Assembly (NCBI GenBank): GCA_945868195.1 | Contig: CAMBLP010000072.1 | Coordinates: forward strand, 1-10,894 | Direction: 5' to 3' | From: Bordetella parapertussis | Lineage (GTDB): Bacteria; Pseudomonadota; Gammaproteobacteria; Burkholderiales; Burkholderiaceae_B | DNA length: 10,894 nt | Shown: positions 1 to 8,011 of the stretch, piece by piece | Layout: each line of letters begins with the position of its first letter | Position numbering within the stretch: the first letter of the stretch is position 1 | Notes under the pieces: model-generated | Seen by the model: only the letters and a program-made list of their open reading frames with translations | Database searches by the model: none | What the model was told of the DNA's origin: nothing | Program-made: the position numbers and the translations under genes

Positions 1-912
1 TATGCGATCAAAGCTGGCCTCATGACTGTCAGTAAGTCAAACAAGATCAACATCTTCTCTGGCCGTATCCTCGAAATCGAAGGTTTGCCAAACCTCAAAG
101 CCGAACAGGCCTTTGAATTGTCAGACGCCTCGGCTGAGCGTTCCGCTGCGGGTTGTACCGTCCGTCTGAACAAAGAACCCATCATCGAATACATCAACAG
201 CAACATCGTGATGTTGAAGTGGATGATTGCCAATGGTTACTCGGACGAGCGCAGCCTGATGCGTCGTATTCAGGCAATGGAAGCCTGGCTCGCCAATCCA
301 CAGTTGCTCCAGCCTGATGCAGACGCCGAGTACGCTGCCGTGATTGAGATCGACCTGGCCGACATTCATGAGCCTATCGTGGCCTGCCCGAACGATCCAG
401 ACGACGTCAAAATGTTGTCAGATGTCGCTGGCACTAAGATCGACGAAGTGTTCATTGGTAGTTGCATGACCAACATTGGTCACTTCCGTGCTGCTTCGAA
501 GCTACTCGAAGGCAAGCGTGACATGCCTGTCAAGCTCTGGATCGCCCCCCCCACCAAGATGGATGCTGCACAGCTGACAGAAGAAGGTCACTATGGCGTT
601 TTTGGTTCGGCCGGTGCACGCACCGAGCCACCAGGCTGCTCACTGTGCATGGGTAACCAGGCTCAGGTTCGAGAAGGTGCGACGGTGATGTCTACCAGCA
701 CACGTAACTTCCCGAATCGTCTGGGTAAAAATACCAACGTGTATTTGGGCTCTGCTGAATTGGCAGCCATTTGTTCGAAACTTGGTCGCATCCCAACCAA
801 AGAAGAGTACATGACAGACATGGGCGTGCTCAAAGACAGCAGCGCCGAAATCTACAAGTACCTCAATTTTGATCAGATTCCTGATTACAAGGATGTCGCT
901 GACGCCGTCTAA
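1..912 (+). CDS. acnB: Aconitate hydratase B, C-terminal part (5' end outside window)
   Basis: This is the C-terminal part of the bifunctional aconitase B / 2-methylisocitrate dehydratase. It interconverts citrate and isocitrate in the TCA cycle in the cytoplasm. The reading frame is open from base 1, so the ATG at 22 is internal and the true start lies upstream. The sequence closely follows the E. coli AcnB C-terminus as I remember it, including [28 protein letters not shown] and RNFPNRLG. The three [4Fe-4S] ligands are visible: Cys in GSCMTN (codon 463-465) and two Cys in GCSLCMGN (codons 637-639 and 646-648). The stop is TAA at 910-912. The frame is intact through a run of eight C at 545-552 that encodes part of the conserved APPT stretch. 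A strong terminator follows and acnA lies downstream on the same strand. Confidence 0.97.
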   Translation, partial: YAIKAGLMTVSKSNKINIFSGRILEIEGLPNLKAEQAFELSDASAERSAAGCTVRLNKEPIIEYINSNIVMLKWMIANGYSDERSLMRRIQAMEAWLANPQLLQPDADAEYAAVIEIDLADIHEPIVACPNDPDDVKMLSDVAGTKIDEVFIGSCMTNIGHFRAASKLLEGKRDMPVKLWIAPPTKMDAAQLTEEGHYGVFGSAGARTEPPGCSLCMGNQAQVREGATVMSTSTRNFPNRLGKNTNVYLGSAELAAICSKLGRIPTKEEYMTDMGVLKDSSAEIYKYLNFDQIPDYKDVADAV

Positions 913-919
913 ACCCAGT

Positions 920-951
920 ACTCCGGTGGAAATAGCCGGAGCACATCGATA
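920..951 (+). repeat. Hairpin element in acnB 3' UTR, copy 1
   Basis: CTCCGG (921-926) and CCGGAG (936-941) form a perfect 6-bp stem with a 9-base loop, starting 8 bases after the acnB stop. There is no T-tract after it, so it is not a terminator by itself. The order ACTCCGGT, short loop, CCGGAG, then CATCG and TA recurs at 6284-6318 in front of efp. In E. coli, aconitases are known to bind the untranslated regions of their own mRNAs; whether this hairpin has such a role is conjecture. Confidence 0.5.
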
Positions 952-970
952 GATAGGTTCAAGCTCTTCT

Positions 971-1005
971 AGCCACCTGTGTTTGACCCCACAGGTGGCT
1001 TTTTT
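971..1005 (+). terminator. Rho-independent terminator after acnB
   Basis: AGCCACCTGTG (971-981) pairs perfectly with CACAGGTGGCT (990-1000), an 11-bp stem around an 8-base loop. A run of T (1000-1005) follows. It lies 58 bases after the acnB stop and should largely uncouple acnB from acnA, so acnA probably has its own promoter or depends on read-through. Confidence 0.9.
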
Positions 1006-1026
1006 ATTGTGCGTGAATGATGCGTC

Positions 1027-1067
1027 TGGTGTAGGATAAAGAGATCCACACCAAGGGGCGTACACCA
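1027..1067 (+). promoter_or_regulatory. acnA leader: bulged stem-loop, alternative helix and ribosome binding site
   Basis: TGGTGT (1027-1032) pairs with ACACCA (1048-1053), and GGAT (1034-1037) pairs with ATCC (1044-1047). This makes a 6+4 bp stem with one bulged A (1033) on the 5' side and a six-base loop AAAGAG (1038-1043). The ribosome binding site AAGGGG (1053-1058) follows directly, 8 bases before the ATG at 1067. A competing fold is possible: TGGTGTA (1027-1033) can pair over 7 bp with TACACCA (1061-1067), which takes in the first base of the start codon and loops out the ribosome binding site. The inverted repeat could equally be a DNA operator: a poor -10-like TAGGAT (1032-1037) lies inside it, and if transcription starts there most of the stem is not in the RNA. 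The ribosome binding site is secure; the regulatory role is inferred. Confidence 0.5.
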
Positions 1068-3772
1068 TGAAACACGACACACTAAACACGCTTAAAAAAT
1101 TCAAAATAGGCAAAAAACAAGCGCACTTTTACTCACTACCGGCGCTCGGTGAAGCGCTAGGCGTGGATGTCTCTCGTCTGCCAGTCTCCATTCGCATTGT
1201 GCTCGAATCGGTGATGCGAAATTGTGATGGGAAAAAAGTCACAGAGTCGCATATTCGCGAACTCGCTGGCTGGAAACCAAAAAGCAAACGCGAGCTTGAA
1301 ATCCCCTTTGTCGTTGCGCGCGTGGTGTTGCAAGACTTTACAGGTGTGCCCTTACTCGCCGATCTCGCTGCGATGCGTGGTGTTGCCCAAAAAATGGGTA
1401 AGGATGCCAAGTCTATTGAGCCACTTGTACCCGTCGACCTCGTGGTCGATCACTCCGTCATGATTGATTACTTCGGCACGAAGGACGCCTTAGATCTCAA
1501 TATGAAGGTTGAGTTTTCGCGTAACAAGGAACGTTATCAATTTCTAAAATGGGGAATGCAAGCCTTTGATACGTTTGGCGTCGTGCCTCCCGGCTTTGGC
1601 ATCGTGCATCAAATCAATTTAGAGTACTTAGCGCGCGGTGTCCATCATGACAAAAAAAATGATGTTTATTATCCTGACTCGCTCGTCGGCACCGACAGTC
1701 ACACCACCATGATCAACGGAATTGGCGTAGTCGGTTGGGGCGTGGGCGGGATCGAGGCCGAGGCTGGCATGCTGGGTCAACCTGTCTATATTTTGACCCC
1801 TGACGTGGTGGGCGTGGAGTTGTCAGACGAACTGCGTGGTGGCGTCACCGCGACTGATTTGGTGCTCACCATTACGGAACTGCTACGCAAACAAAAGGTC
1901 GTGGGCCAGTTCGTCGAATTTTGTGGTCCGGGCACAGCGAAACTGTCTGTCACTGACCGTGCAACGATTGGCAACATGGCGCCAGAGTATGGTGCCACGA
2001 TGGGCTTTTTCCCAGTCGATGCACGCACGATCGAATATTTCGAGGGCACGGGTCGCACCAAGGACGAGGTCAAGGCGCTCGAAGCCTACTTTAAGGCGCA
2101 AGGAATGTTTGGCATCCCCAAGGCCACTGATATAGATTACACCCGCGTGATCAAACTTGATCTGGGCTCCGTTGTACCCTCTCTTGCAGGCCCTAAGCGC
2201 CCTCAGGACCGCATTGAAATCGGTCAAGTTAAAAAGACCTTTAAATCTCTGTTTTCAAAACCGATTGCCGCCAACGGATTCAATCAGCCCGCTGCAAAAC
2301 TCAACAAGCCTTTCAAGACAGCTACGGGCAGAACACTGAACAACGGCGATATTTTGATTGCGGGCATTACTTCTTGTACCAATACCTCGAACCCGAGCGT
2401 CATGCTTGCGGCGGGTTTGCTCGCCAAAAAAGCGGTTGAGGCCGGACTCACTGTCCCCGCGCACGTCAAAACTTCCCTTGCCCCGGGTTCGCGCGTCGTC
2501 ACAGAGTATCTTGAGCGCGCGGGGCTCTTGCCTTATCTGGACAAACTCGGCTTTGATGTCGCCGCCTACGGGTGTACAACCTGCATTGGAAATGCTGGCG
2601 ATCTGGTTGCCGATTTCAATCAAGCCATCCTGGACAACGACTTGATCTGTGCAGCCGTACTCTCAGGCAATAGAAACTTTGAAGCGCGGATTCACCCGAA
2701 TCTCAAAGCAAATTTTCTCGCCTCACCGCCTCTGGTTGTGGCCTACGCCTTGGCAGGCAACATCACCCGAGACTTAATGACAGAACCTGTGGGCCGCGGC
2801 AAAAAAGGCGACGTCTATCTCGGCGATCTCTGGCCCACCGCCAAAGAAGTCGACAAGCTCATGAAGTTTGCAATGGATCCCAAGGTGTTTAGAGCCAACT
2901 ACGCCAAGGTGGAAAAAAAGCCTGGCAAACTTTGGCAAAACATTGAAGGCGTCAATGGGGAACTCTACAACTGGCCGAGTTCCACCTATATCGCCGAGCC
3001 ACCCTTTTTTGATGGTTTCACCATGGAACCCAAACCGATGCCCGCAGTAAGAGGCGCGCGTATCTTGGGTATTTTTGGCGACTCCGTGACAACCGATCAC
3101 ATTTCACCGGCAGGGTCGATCAGCGATGCCACACCCGCGGGTCAGTGGCTACTCGATCATGGCATCCAAAAGGCGGACTTCAATAGCTACGGTTCGCGCC
3201 GCGGCAATCACGAAATCATGATGCGCGGCACCTTTGCTAACGTCCGCATTAAAAACTTGATGATCCCGCCCCGCCCCGATGGCTCGCGCGTTGAGGGTGG
3301 GCAAACCTTGATGCAACCCACGGGCGAGCAAATCTCGATCTATGAGGCTGCCATGCGTTACGTCTCGTCGGGCATTCCTACCGTTGTCTTTGGTGGCGAA
3401 GAATATGGCTCAGGCTCCTCGCGCGACTGGGCTGCAAAAGGCACTCAGCTGCTAGGCGTCAAGGCCGTCATTGTTCGTAGTTTCGAGCGAATCCACCGCA
3501 GCAATCTGGTTGGCATGGGCGTGCTGCCTTTGCAATTCAAAGGTCATGACAGCGCGGCCTCTCTGGGCCTGACCGGTGCAGAAACCTTTGATATAGAAGG
3601 ACTAGAAACAGGCATCATCCCGCAGCAAGACGTGACCTTAGTGATTCACCGTCCAGATGGCTCCAGCACGCGTATCGCTGCCTTATTACGCATCGATACG
3701 CCCATTGAGGTTGACTATTATCAACACGGCGGAATTCTGCCCTTTGTACTGAGGCAACTCTTAGCCGCCTAA
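1067..3772 (+). CDS. acnA: Aconitate hydratase A
   Basis: This is a full-length aconitase of the AcnA/IRP1 type (901 residues; human IRP1 has 889 and E. coli AcnA 891). It catalyses citrate-isocitrate interconversion in the cytoplasm. The [4Fe-4S] ligands are Cys437 in SCTNTSNP and Cys503 and Cys506 in GCTTCIGN, the same numbers as in human IRP1. The active-site stretch [13 protein letters not shown] contains Asp210 and His212, and the swivelling C-terminal domain carries [13 protein letters not shown] at about 780-792. The ATG at 1067 has AAGGGG at good spacing. AcnA enzymes are generally the stress- or oxidant-stable isoform and can bind RNA when the cluster is lost. Length and motifs favour AcnA over the shorter AcnD of the methylcitrate cycle, and no prp genes are in view. 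The gene sits between two terminators and appears to be transcribed alone. Confidence 0.96.
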   Translation: MKHDTLNTLKKFKIGKKQAHFYSLPALGEALGVDVSRLPVSIRIVLESVMRNCDGKKVTESHIRELAGWKPKSKRELEIPFVVARVVLQDFTGVPLLADLAAMRGVAQKMGKDAKSIEPLVPVDLVVDHSVMIDYFGTKDALDLNMKVEFSRNKERYQFLKWGMQAFDTFGVVPPGFGIVHQINLEYLARGVHHDKKNDVYYPDSLVGTDSHTTMINGIGVVGWGVGGIEAEAGMLGQPVYILTPDVVGVELSDELRGGVTATDLVLTITELLRKQKVVGQFVEFCGPGTAKLSVTDRATIGNMAPEYGATMGFFPVDARTIEYFEGTGRTKDEVKALEAYFKAQGMFGIPKATDIDYTRVIKLDLGSVVPSLAGPKRPQDRIEIGQVKKTFKSLFSKPIAANGFNQPAAKLNKPFKTATGRTLNNGDILIAGITSCTNTSNPSVMLAAGLLAKKAVEAGLTVPAHVKTSLAPGSRVVTEYLERAGLLPYLDKLGFDVAAYGCTTCIGNAGDLVADFNQAILDNDLICAAVLSGNRNFEARIHPNLKANFLASPPLVVAYALAGNITRDLMTEPVGRGKKGDVYLGDLWPTAKEVDKLMKFAMDPKVFRANYAKVEKKPGKLWQNIEGVNGELYNWPSSTYIAEPPFFDGFTMEPKPMPAVRGARILGIFGDSVTTDHISPAGSISDATPAGQWLLDHGIQKADFNSYGSRRGNHEIMMRGTFANVRIKNLMIPPRPDGSRVEGGQTLMQPTGEQISIYEAAMRYVSSGIPTVVFGGEEYGSGSSRDWAAKGTQLLGVKAVIVRSFERIHRSNLVGMGVLPLQFKGHDSAASLGLTGAETFDIEGLETGIIPQQDVTLVIHRPDGSSTRIAALLRIDTPIEVDYYQHGGILPFVLRQLLAA

Positions 3773-3780
3773 GCACGACG

Positions 3781-3816
3781 AGGAGTCTGGATAGTTCGTT
3801 ACACTAGACTCCTTTT
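3781..3816 (+). terminator. Probable terminator after acnA
   Basis: AGGAGTCT (3781-3788) pairs with AGACTCCT (3806-3813), and the stem can extend inward by a G-T and a G-C pair. A short run of T (3813-3816) follows. It starts 8 bases after the acnA stop. The T-tract is brief, so termination may be partial and some transcription may continue into the DUF2863 gene. Confidence 0.6.
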
Positions 3817-3836
3817 GTCGGCAGGCACGCAAACTC

Positions 3837-5063
3837 ATGGCACGTCTTCGTTCGAGCTCTCCTTCTACCCGCCTGACGCGAGATGCTTCGCGTCTGGTGG
3901 CGCTTGCGCTCGCGCTTCATAGCTCCGGCAGTCGTGTCGAGGACCGTTATTGGGAAGCCGAACTTGCGACGGTCTTGCTCAAGCTGATGCGCTCGCAAAA
4001 TGACGCCGCGATCGATGCAGCGCTTGAGCATCTTTCTCAAACCCATTTGGGTGGTTATGAGGTCTTGATTGAGCAAGCCGAGACGCTTTCTGAATCATGC
4101 GTCCTAACCGCTGAGGGCAAAAAAGATGGCAAGCGCTTTGATGTGCTGCTGCTTGTCGCGCCCTTGGTGGCGTGGACGCGCTACAGCATTCCCTCCTGCG
4201 AAGTCCCCACCGCCATGGCACAGGCTTTACGTGAGCACCTCCAAGCCCACATCCTAGCCAACGACACTCAGGTCGCACTGTTTCCCCATCTGGTCAGCCT
4301 AGACCAAATGCCACGTACCTTTTGCGAAACGTGGGACTGGCTGCAAAAACTTGGTTTGGCGGCTTTAGGAACCTCTTTTAATGCACCTAAGTTAAACACC
4401 GAGCCCGAAGCATTTAATATGCTGGCCGATACACGCTATCTCGTGGCGGCTATCGCCGTCCCTGAAGGGCAACCAATGTTTCGCTGGCAAGAACAGCCCG
4501 GTGAACTCGGCCTAGGTCGTGAAATCTGTCTAGAGCGCTGGGCCGCAGAGGCCAAACCACACATGACGACTCTCCTACCGGGTTGCGGCTTTGAAATTCT
4601 CACGCCTGACGCCTACTACGTGAGTAATCGGGATGCGGACCGACGCGTGCGGCCCTTGTCCGTGAAGGCGGCGGTTTCTTGGCTGGGTGCGGCGCTCAAC
4701 ATCGAACCCACTCAACTGCGCGCCATCGTGGCAGGCTGTGGCGAACGTCGTATCGATGAATATCGTATTGGCTTTACCCAAAAGAATCAAAATGAAGTGG
4801 TCTACGGCTGTCTGTGGCCGCTCTATGGACGTGAAGATGATCAGCCGCTGCTCGAGCATGAGCCGCCTCCGATTGAAACCGTTGAAGAGATCGCCGCTCT
4901 GCTCAAAGAGTGTGGTGTCAACGACATCCGACGCTTACCCGGTATGTTGATGCCCGAGTTTTGCGAAGACTGCGGTGCACCCTATTTTCCCAATCCAAAT
5001 GGTGAAATGGTGCATGCCGAACTCCCCGAAGACGCAGAAACAGCGCCACCACACTTTCACTAA
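3837..5063 (+). CDS. DUF2863 family protein, upstream of earP-efp
   Basis: This 408-residue protein matches my memory of the DUF2863 family of Betaproteobacteria. The N-terminal stretch with ALALHSSGSRVEDRYWEAEL and the C-terminal CEDCGAPYFPNPNGEMVHAE are characteristic. The function is unknown. No signal peptide or membrane helix is obvious, so it is probably cytoplasmic. A CxxC pair (Cys376, Cys379) near the end, with several nearby His residues, could bind metal, but only one pair is present. Residues 343-345 are Pro-Pro-Pro, a sequence that stalls ribosomes without EF-P. The ATG at 3837 has only a weak ribosome binding site (AGG about 11 bases upstream). The stop is 2 bases before the earP start, so the two are almost certainly co-transcribed. 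A role connected with EF-P or translation is inferred from context only. Confidence 0.85.
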   Translation: MARLRSSSPSTRLTRDASRLVALALALHSSGSRVEDRYWEAELATVLLKLMRSQNDAAIDAALEHLSQTHLGGYEVLIEQAETLSESCVLTAEGKKDGKRFDVLLLVAPLVAWTRYSIPSCEVPTAMAQALREHLQAHILANDTQVALFPHLVSLDQMPRTFCETWDWLQKLGLAALGTSFNAPKLNTEPEAFNMLADTRYLVAAIAVPEGQPMFRWQEQPGELGLGREICLERWAAEAKPHMTTLLPGCGFEILTPDAYYVSNRDADRRVRPLSVKAAVSWLGAALNIEPTQLRAIVAGCGERRIDEYRIGFTQKNQNEVVYGCLWPLYGREDDQPLLEHEPPPIETVEEIAALLKECGVNDIRRLPGMLMPEFCEDCGAPYFPNPNGEMVHAELPEDAETAPPHFH

Positions 5064-5065
5064 CC

Positions 5066-6265
5066 ATGCGCGCAGATATTTTTTGCCGAGTCATCGACAA
5101 CTTTGGCGATATCGGCGTGAGCTGGCGACTGGCGCGGCAACTTCATCAAGAGCACGGGTGGTTGCCACGACTCTGGGTCGATGACCTCAAGAGCTTTCAG
5201 CGACTAGAGCCGCGCGTCACTGTGGCTGCCACTCAACACATCGATGGTATCGAAATCATCCATTGGTCACAGTCAACTGACTTTACGCCCGCGCCAGTTG
5301 TGATTGCCACTTTTTCTTGTGATTTGCCAGACCAGTATGTCGAAAATATGCGTGCACAACACAATCATCCAACGGCAAGACCCGAATGCCTGTGGATCAA
5401 TCTTGAATACCTGAGTGCCGAGGACTGGGTCGAAGGCTGCCATGGACTCCCATCCTTGCGCGCTGACGGATTATCCTCGCATTTTTTCTTCCCAGGTTTC
5501 ACGGAGCAAACAGGTGGGTTGTTGCGTGAATCAGCACTGATTGCCCAGCGCGATACGTGGCAAAAAGATCGTGCAGCACAACGCGCATTCTTGGAAAATC
5601 TGGGCTTAAGTCAAGCTGCAATCGCTGCACTTTTCCCTGCCGTGCGAGACAACCCTGCAGCTAGACTTGTCAATTTATTTTGCTACAACAACGCGCCTGT
5701 CGCCGCACTGATCGGGGCATTGAGCGCTGACCCACGACAAACGGTCTTACTCATTCCCGAAGGCACTCACCCGCAATATATGTCAGGACAACAGGGACAG
5801 CTCTTCATAGAACGTGTGCCGTTTTTACCTCAAACCGAATACGACAAAGTCCTCTGGACTGCCGATCTGAACTTTGTCCGCGGCGAGGATTCCATTGTCC
5901 GTGGCATATGGGCTGGCAAGCCCCTGATCTGGCAGATCTATCCCCAGACAGAGAACACCCATCTGGTGAAATTACGGGCATGGCTCGCGCAAACGGAATT
6001 ACCAGAGGATATTTGCTCTGTCATGATGCACTGGAATCCAGAGAGTGTGCACATTGATTCTGCTGCTGCAGAAGACGGTGCTGAATTCGCCAGTGCACTG
6101 CTACGACAGCTCAAACCGGAATACTTTCACGCCTGGCAGCAGCAGGCAGACCGTTTCTGCACCCGTCAAACGGCCAAGACTGACTTGGCTTCTGCGCTTA
6201 CGACGTTCTGCCTAAGCAAACAAGGTCAAGCGCAAAGCAAATTTGCCCCAGAAAGGCTAAAATAA
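5066..6265 (+). CDS. earP: EF-P arginine rhamnosyltransferase EarP
   Basis: EarP (formerly DUF2331, a GT-B-fold inverting glycosyltransferase) transfers rhamnose from TDP-beta-L-rhamnose to Arg32 of EF-P. That modification lets EF-P rescue ribosomes stalled at polyproline. The N-terminal motif [20 protein letters not shown] is diagnostic. Asp11 and Asp15 in it correspond to the conserved aspartates needed for catalysis in studied EarP proteins. The second conserved motif, RGEDS (272-276) followed by [15 protein letters not shown], belongs to the nucleotide-sugar site. The length, 399 residues, is slightly above what I expect for the family. No ribosome binding site is visible before the ATG at 5066; with the upstream stop only 2 bases away, translation is probably coupled to DUF2863. 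The partner efp starts 68 bases downstream and has the required Arg32. Confidence 0.96.
   Translation: MRADIFCRVIDNFGDIGVSWRLARQLHQEHGWLPRLWVDDLKSFQRLEPRVTVAATQHIDGIEIIHWSQSTDFTPAPVVIATFSCDLPDQYVENMRAQHNHPTARPECLWINLEYLSAEDWVEGCHGLPSLRADGLSSHFFFPGFTEQTGGLLRESALIAQRDTWQKDRAAQRAFLENLGLSQAAIAALFPAVRDNPAARLVNLFCYNNAPVAALIGALSADPRQTVLLIPEGTHPQYMSGQQGQLFIERVPFLPQTEYDKVLWTADLNFVRGEDSIVRGIWAGKPLIWQIYPQTENTHLVKLRAWLAQTELPEDICSVMMHWNPESVHIDSAAAEDGAEFASALLRQLKPEYFHAWQQQADRFCTRQTAKTDLASALTTFCLSKQGQAQSKFAPERLK
6258..6263 (+). promoter_or_regulatory. Candidate -10 element for efp
   Basis: TAAAAT (5 of 6 matches to the sigma-70 -10 consensus) overlaps the end of earP. No convincing -35 is seen at the right distance. 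If used, transcription would start near 6270 and the RNA would contain the whole efp leader. An internal promoter would make sense because EF-P is needed in much larger amounts than EarP. Confidence 0.25.
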
Positions 6266-6282
6266 AAGACTTTTCTATCCCT

Positions 6283-6326
6283 AACTCCGGTTTTTACCGT
6301 CCCGGAGACTCATCGCTACCGGAGTT
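6283..6326 (+). promoter_or_regulatory. efp leader with mutually exclusive hairpins around the ribosome binding site
   Basis: AACTCCGGT (6283-6291) is perfectly complementary over 9 bases to ACCGGAGTT (6318-6326). The latter contains the efp ribosome binding site GGAG (6321-6324), 9 bases before the ATG at 6334. The same CTCCGG (6285-6290) can instead pair with CCGGAG at 6302-6307, which frees the ribosome binding site. A smaller third fold, CGGT (6288-6291) with ACCG (6296-6299), is also possible. This arrangement suits on/off control of initiation, but no ligand or factor can be named and regulation is inferred from base pairing only. Confidence 0.5.
6284..6318 (+). repeat. Hairpin element in efp leader, copy 2
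   Basis: This has the same order of short blocks as 920-951: ACTCCGGT, loop, CCGGAG, then CATCG, one base and TA. The loop here is 11 bases when counted from CTCCGG, against 9 in copy 1, and three bases rather than two separate CCGGAG from CATCG. The loop sequences differ. It is either a small dispersed element or a chance resemblance. Confidence 0.4.
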
Positions 6327-6333
6327 TATTCGA

Positions 6334-6891
6334 ATGAAAACAGCACAAGAGCTGCGCGTCGGCAACGTGATCATGATCGGCAAAGACCCAATGGTCATTC
6401 AGCGTGCCGAGTACAGCAAGTCAGGCCGTAACGCCTCTGTTGTCAAATTCAAATTCAAAAATCTGCTGACCGGTTCAGGCGCAGAAAACGTTTGCAAAGC
6501 AGACGAAAAATTCGAATTAGTCGTACTCGATCGTAAAGAGTGCTCCTACTCGTACTTTGGCGACCCCATGTATGTATTCATGGATGCTGATTTCAACCAG
6601 TACGAAATCGAAGCAGAAAGCATGGGTGACGCTATGCACTACCTCGAAGAAGGCATGCCCGTTGAGGTTGTGTTCTATGACGGCCGTGCAATTTCTATCG
6701 AATTGCCCACGATGCTTGTTCGCGAGATCGTCTATACCGAGCCCGCCGTGCGCGGTGACACCTCCGGCAAGGTCATGAAGCCCGCAAAAATCAACACTGG
6801 ACACGAATTGCCTGTGCCCCTTTTCTGCTCGATTGGCGACAAGATCGAAATTGACACACGCACTGGCGAATACCGTAGCCGCGTGATGTAA
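6334..6891 (+). CDS. efp: Elongation factor P, Arg32 type
   Basis: EF-P binds the ribosome between the P and E sites and promotes peptide bond formation at consecutive prolines. At 185 residues it has the usual three-domain length (KOW-like domain I, then two OB-fold domains). The tip of domain I reads KSGRNAS with arginine exactly at position 32. This marks the rhamnosylated class served by EarP, not the lysine class modified by EpmA/EpmB. The C-terminal [17 protein letters not shown] is typical of the family. The ATG at 6334 has CCGGAG/GGAG 9 bases upstream, within a structured leader. earP lies directly upstream and a terminator follows 27 bases after the stop. Confidence 0.98.
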   Translation: MKTAQELRVGNVIMIGKDPMVIQRAEYSKSGRNASVVKFKFKNLLTGSGAENVCKADEKFELVVLDRKECSYSYFGDPMYVFMDADFNQYEIEAESMGDAMHYLEEGMPVEVVFYDGRAISIELPTMLVREIVYTEPAVRGDTSGKVMKPAKINTGHELPVPLFCSIGDKIEIDTRTGEYRSRVM

Positions 6892-6918
6892 ATCTTTTTA
6901 CTGTCGCAAAATTAAGAA

Positions 6919-6948
6919 TAAAAATCCCACCTCTAGGTGGGATTTTTT
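6919..6948. terminator. Bidirectional terminator between efp and the glycosyltransferase genes
   Basis: AAAATCCCACCT (6921-6932) is perfectly complementary to AGGTGGGATTTT (6935-6946). The realistic fold is an ATCCCACC stem with a TCTA loop. T-runs (6943-6948) follow on the plus strand, and the A-run at 6920-6924 supplies a T-run on the minus strand. It can therefore stop efp transcription and the converging GT9 transcript, whose stop lies about 50 bases away. Confidence 0.9.
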
Positions 6949-6997
6949 ATGACAAACATAGGGGGGTAATGCGCAACGATAGACATGGCGCGCCAGT

Positions 6998-8011
6998 TTA
7001 ACTGAGCCAGCTCACGATCCGCTGTGCACAAAGATTCACATCAATCGTGGCCATATTTGACAGCTCTTTGCCCTGTAACTCAGGACTAAAACTGATCGTA
7101 CGTGACTCACTATTGCAAGGACGCCATCTCAGAGGGGTCGCCGATCGTTTAGCTGGAAAAAAACCGACGGTCGGCACATCAAGCGCTCCCGCAACATGCA
7201 GAGGACCCGTCGATCCGGCCACCATCAACTGAGCAGTCGCGATACTTTTTGCAAAAGCGGCAAGTCCCTCAGTCGAACGATAGACCGCACTTTCGATATA
7301 TTCTGGAATACGCTGATGCAAAGACTCAACACTGTGCTCCTCTCCAGGACCACACGTCAAGACCCATTGGGGTAATGCTTGCTGCTCTTGCTGCAACTGT
7401 TGATGCATTGAAATCACCAATTGCGCATACTGCTCAATCGAGAGATTGTTGGCCGAGCCACCCGAGCCACTATGTAAAAAAAACCACGGCCTCGCAGCAT
7501 CGAGTCCGAGCTTATTGGCTAACTGATCACGCAACGCAGTCTTTTCGTCTGAATTGATCGGCCAGTACGGTGGCGCAGACTGCGCTGGTTTATGGCCTAA
7601 AGATTCGATTAAAGCCGAGGCTAGCTCAAGGTTGTAGATAAACTCAGGTCTCTCTGAACGAGAGCGCCTTTGAACCACAGTGCGATTATAAAAAACCTGA
7701 GCCCACTTTGTCGCTGGGGCAAACCGGATAGGAATGCGACCTTTAAAAACCTGCCACCCTATCCTTCCTGTTGAGAATAAAGTCAATACCGCGTCAAAAT
7801 GTTGACGATTTACTTGATCAAGATCGTGAGGGTCTGACAACACTTGATCCACCCATGGACAGACCTCGGCAAGAGACCGGGTATAGGTAGGGACCAGCAC
7901 GCTGAGATGACTTTGAGGCAAGGAACGCTTGAGGAGTGCCAAGGCAGGCCAGGCCAGCATGAAATCGCCCAGCTTATCGTTGCGGACGACCAGAATACGT
8001 AAGGGCTTCAT
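6998..8011 (-). CDS. Glycosyltransferase family 9, heptosyltransferase-like
   Basis: This 337-residue GT9 protein resembles the ADP-heptose:LPS heptosyltransferases (WaaC/WaaF/RfaQ) that build the inner core on the cytoplasmic face of the inner membrane. The start ILVVRNDKLGDFMLAWPALA contains the GD motif (Gly15-Asp16) that aligns with the catalytic Asp of WaaC. The C-terminal donor domain begins with HSGSGGSANNLS (180-191) and holds GSTGPLHVAGAL (266-277) and GFFPAKRSATPLRW (283-296). There is no signal peptide. The exact sugar and acceptor cannot be read from sequence, so no symbol is given. Its ATG overlaps the stop of the upstream GT2 gene as ATGA, indicating coupled translation. The 3' end faces efp across a shared terminator. 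Confidence 0.9.
   Translation of the reverse strand: MKPLRILVVRNDKLGDFMLAWPALALLKRSLPQSHLSVLVPTYTRSLAEVCPWVDQVLSDPHDLDQVNRQHFDAVLTLFSTGRIGWQVFKGRIPIRFAPATKWAQVFYNRTVVQRRSRSERPEFIYNLELASALIESLGHKPAQSAPPYWPINSDEKTALRDQLANKLGLDAARPWFFLHSGSGGSANNLSIEQYAQLVISMHQQLQQEQQALPQWVLTCGPGEEHSVESLHQRIPEYIESAVYRSTEGLAAFAKSIATAQLMVAGSTGPLHVAGALDVPTVGFFPAKRSATPLRWRPCNSESRTISFSPELQGKELSNMATIDVNLCAQRIVSWLS

Noticed and set aside
545..552. Run of eight C in acnB as a phase-variation tract
   Set aside because: It encodes the conserved APPT stretch in a housekeeping enzyme with the frame intact; phase variation of acnB is implausible.
1027..1053. True animal-type iron-responsive element before acnA
   Set aside because: Loop AAAGAG is not CAGUGN, the bulge is A not C, and the upper stem is 4 bp. 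Kept only as an architecture-level resemblance.
1652..1659. Run of eight A in acnA as a programmed slippage site
   Set aside because: The normal frame continues through a full-length conserved protein, and I see no reason for an alternative product.
1129..3331. Many open frames antisense to or out of frame with acnA
   Set aside because: They lack family similarity and ribosome binding sites and follow from the codon pattern of a strongly conserved gene.
7047..7557. Plus-strand open frames opposite the GT9 gene
   Set aside because: The minus-strand frame has clear GT9 motifs across the whole region; the plus-strand frames are shadows.
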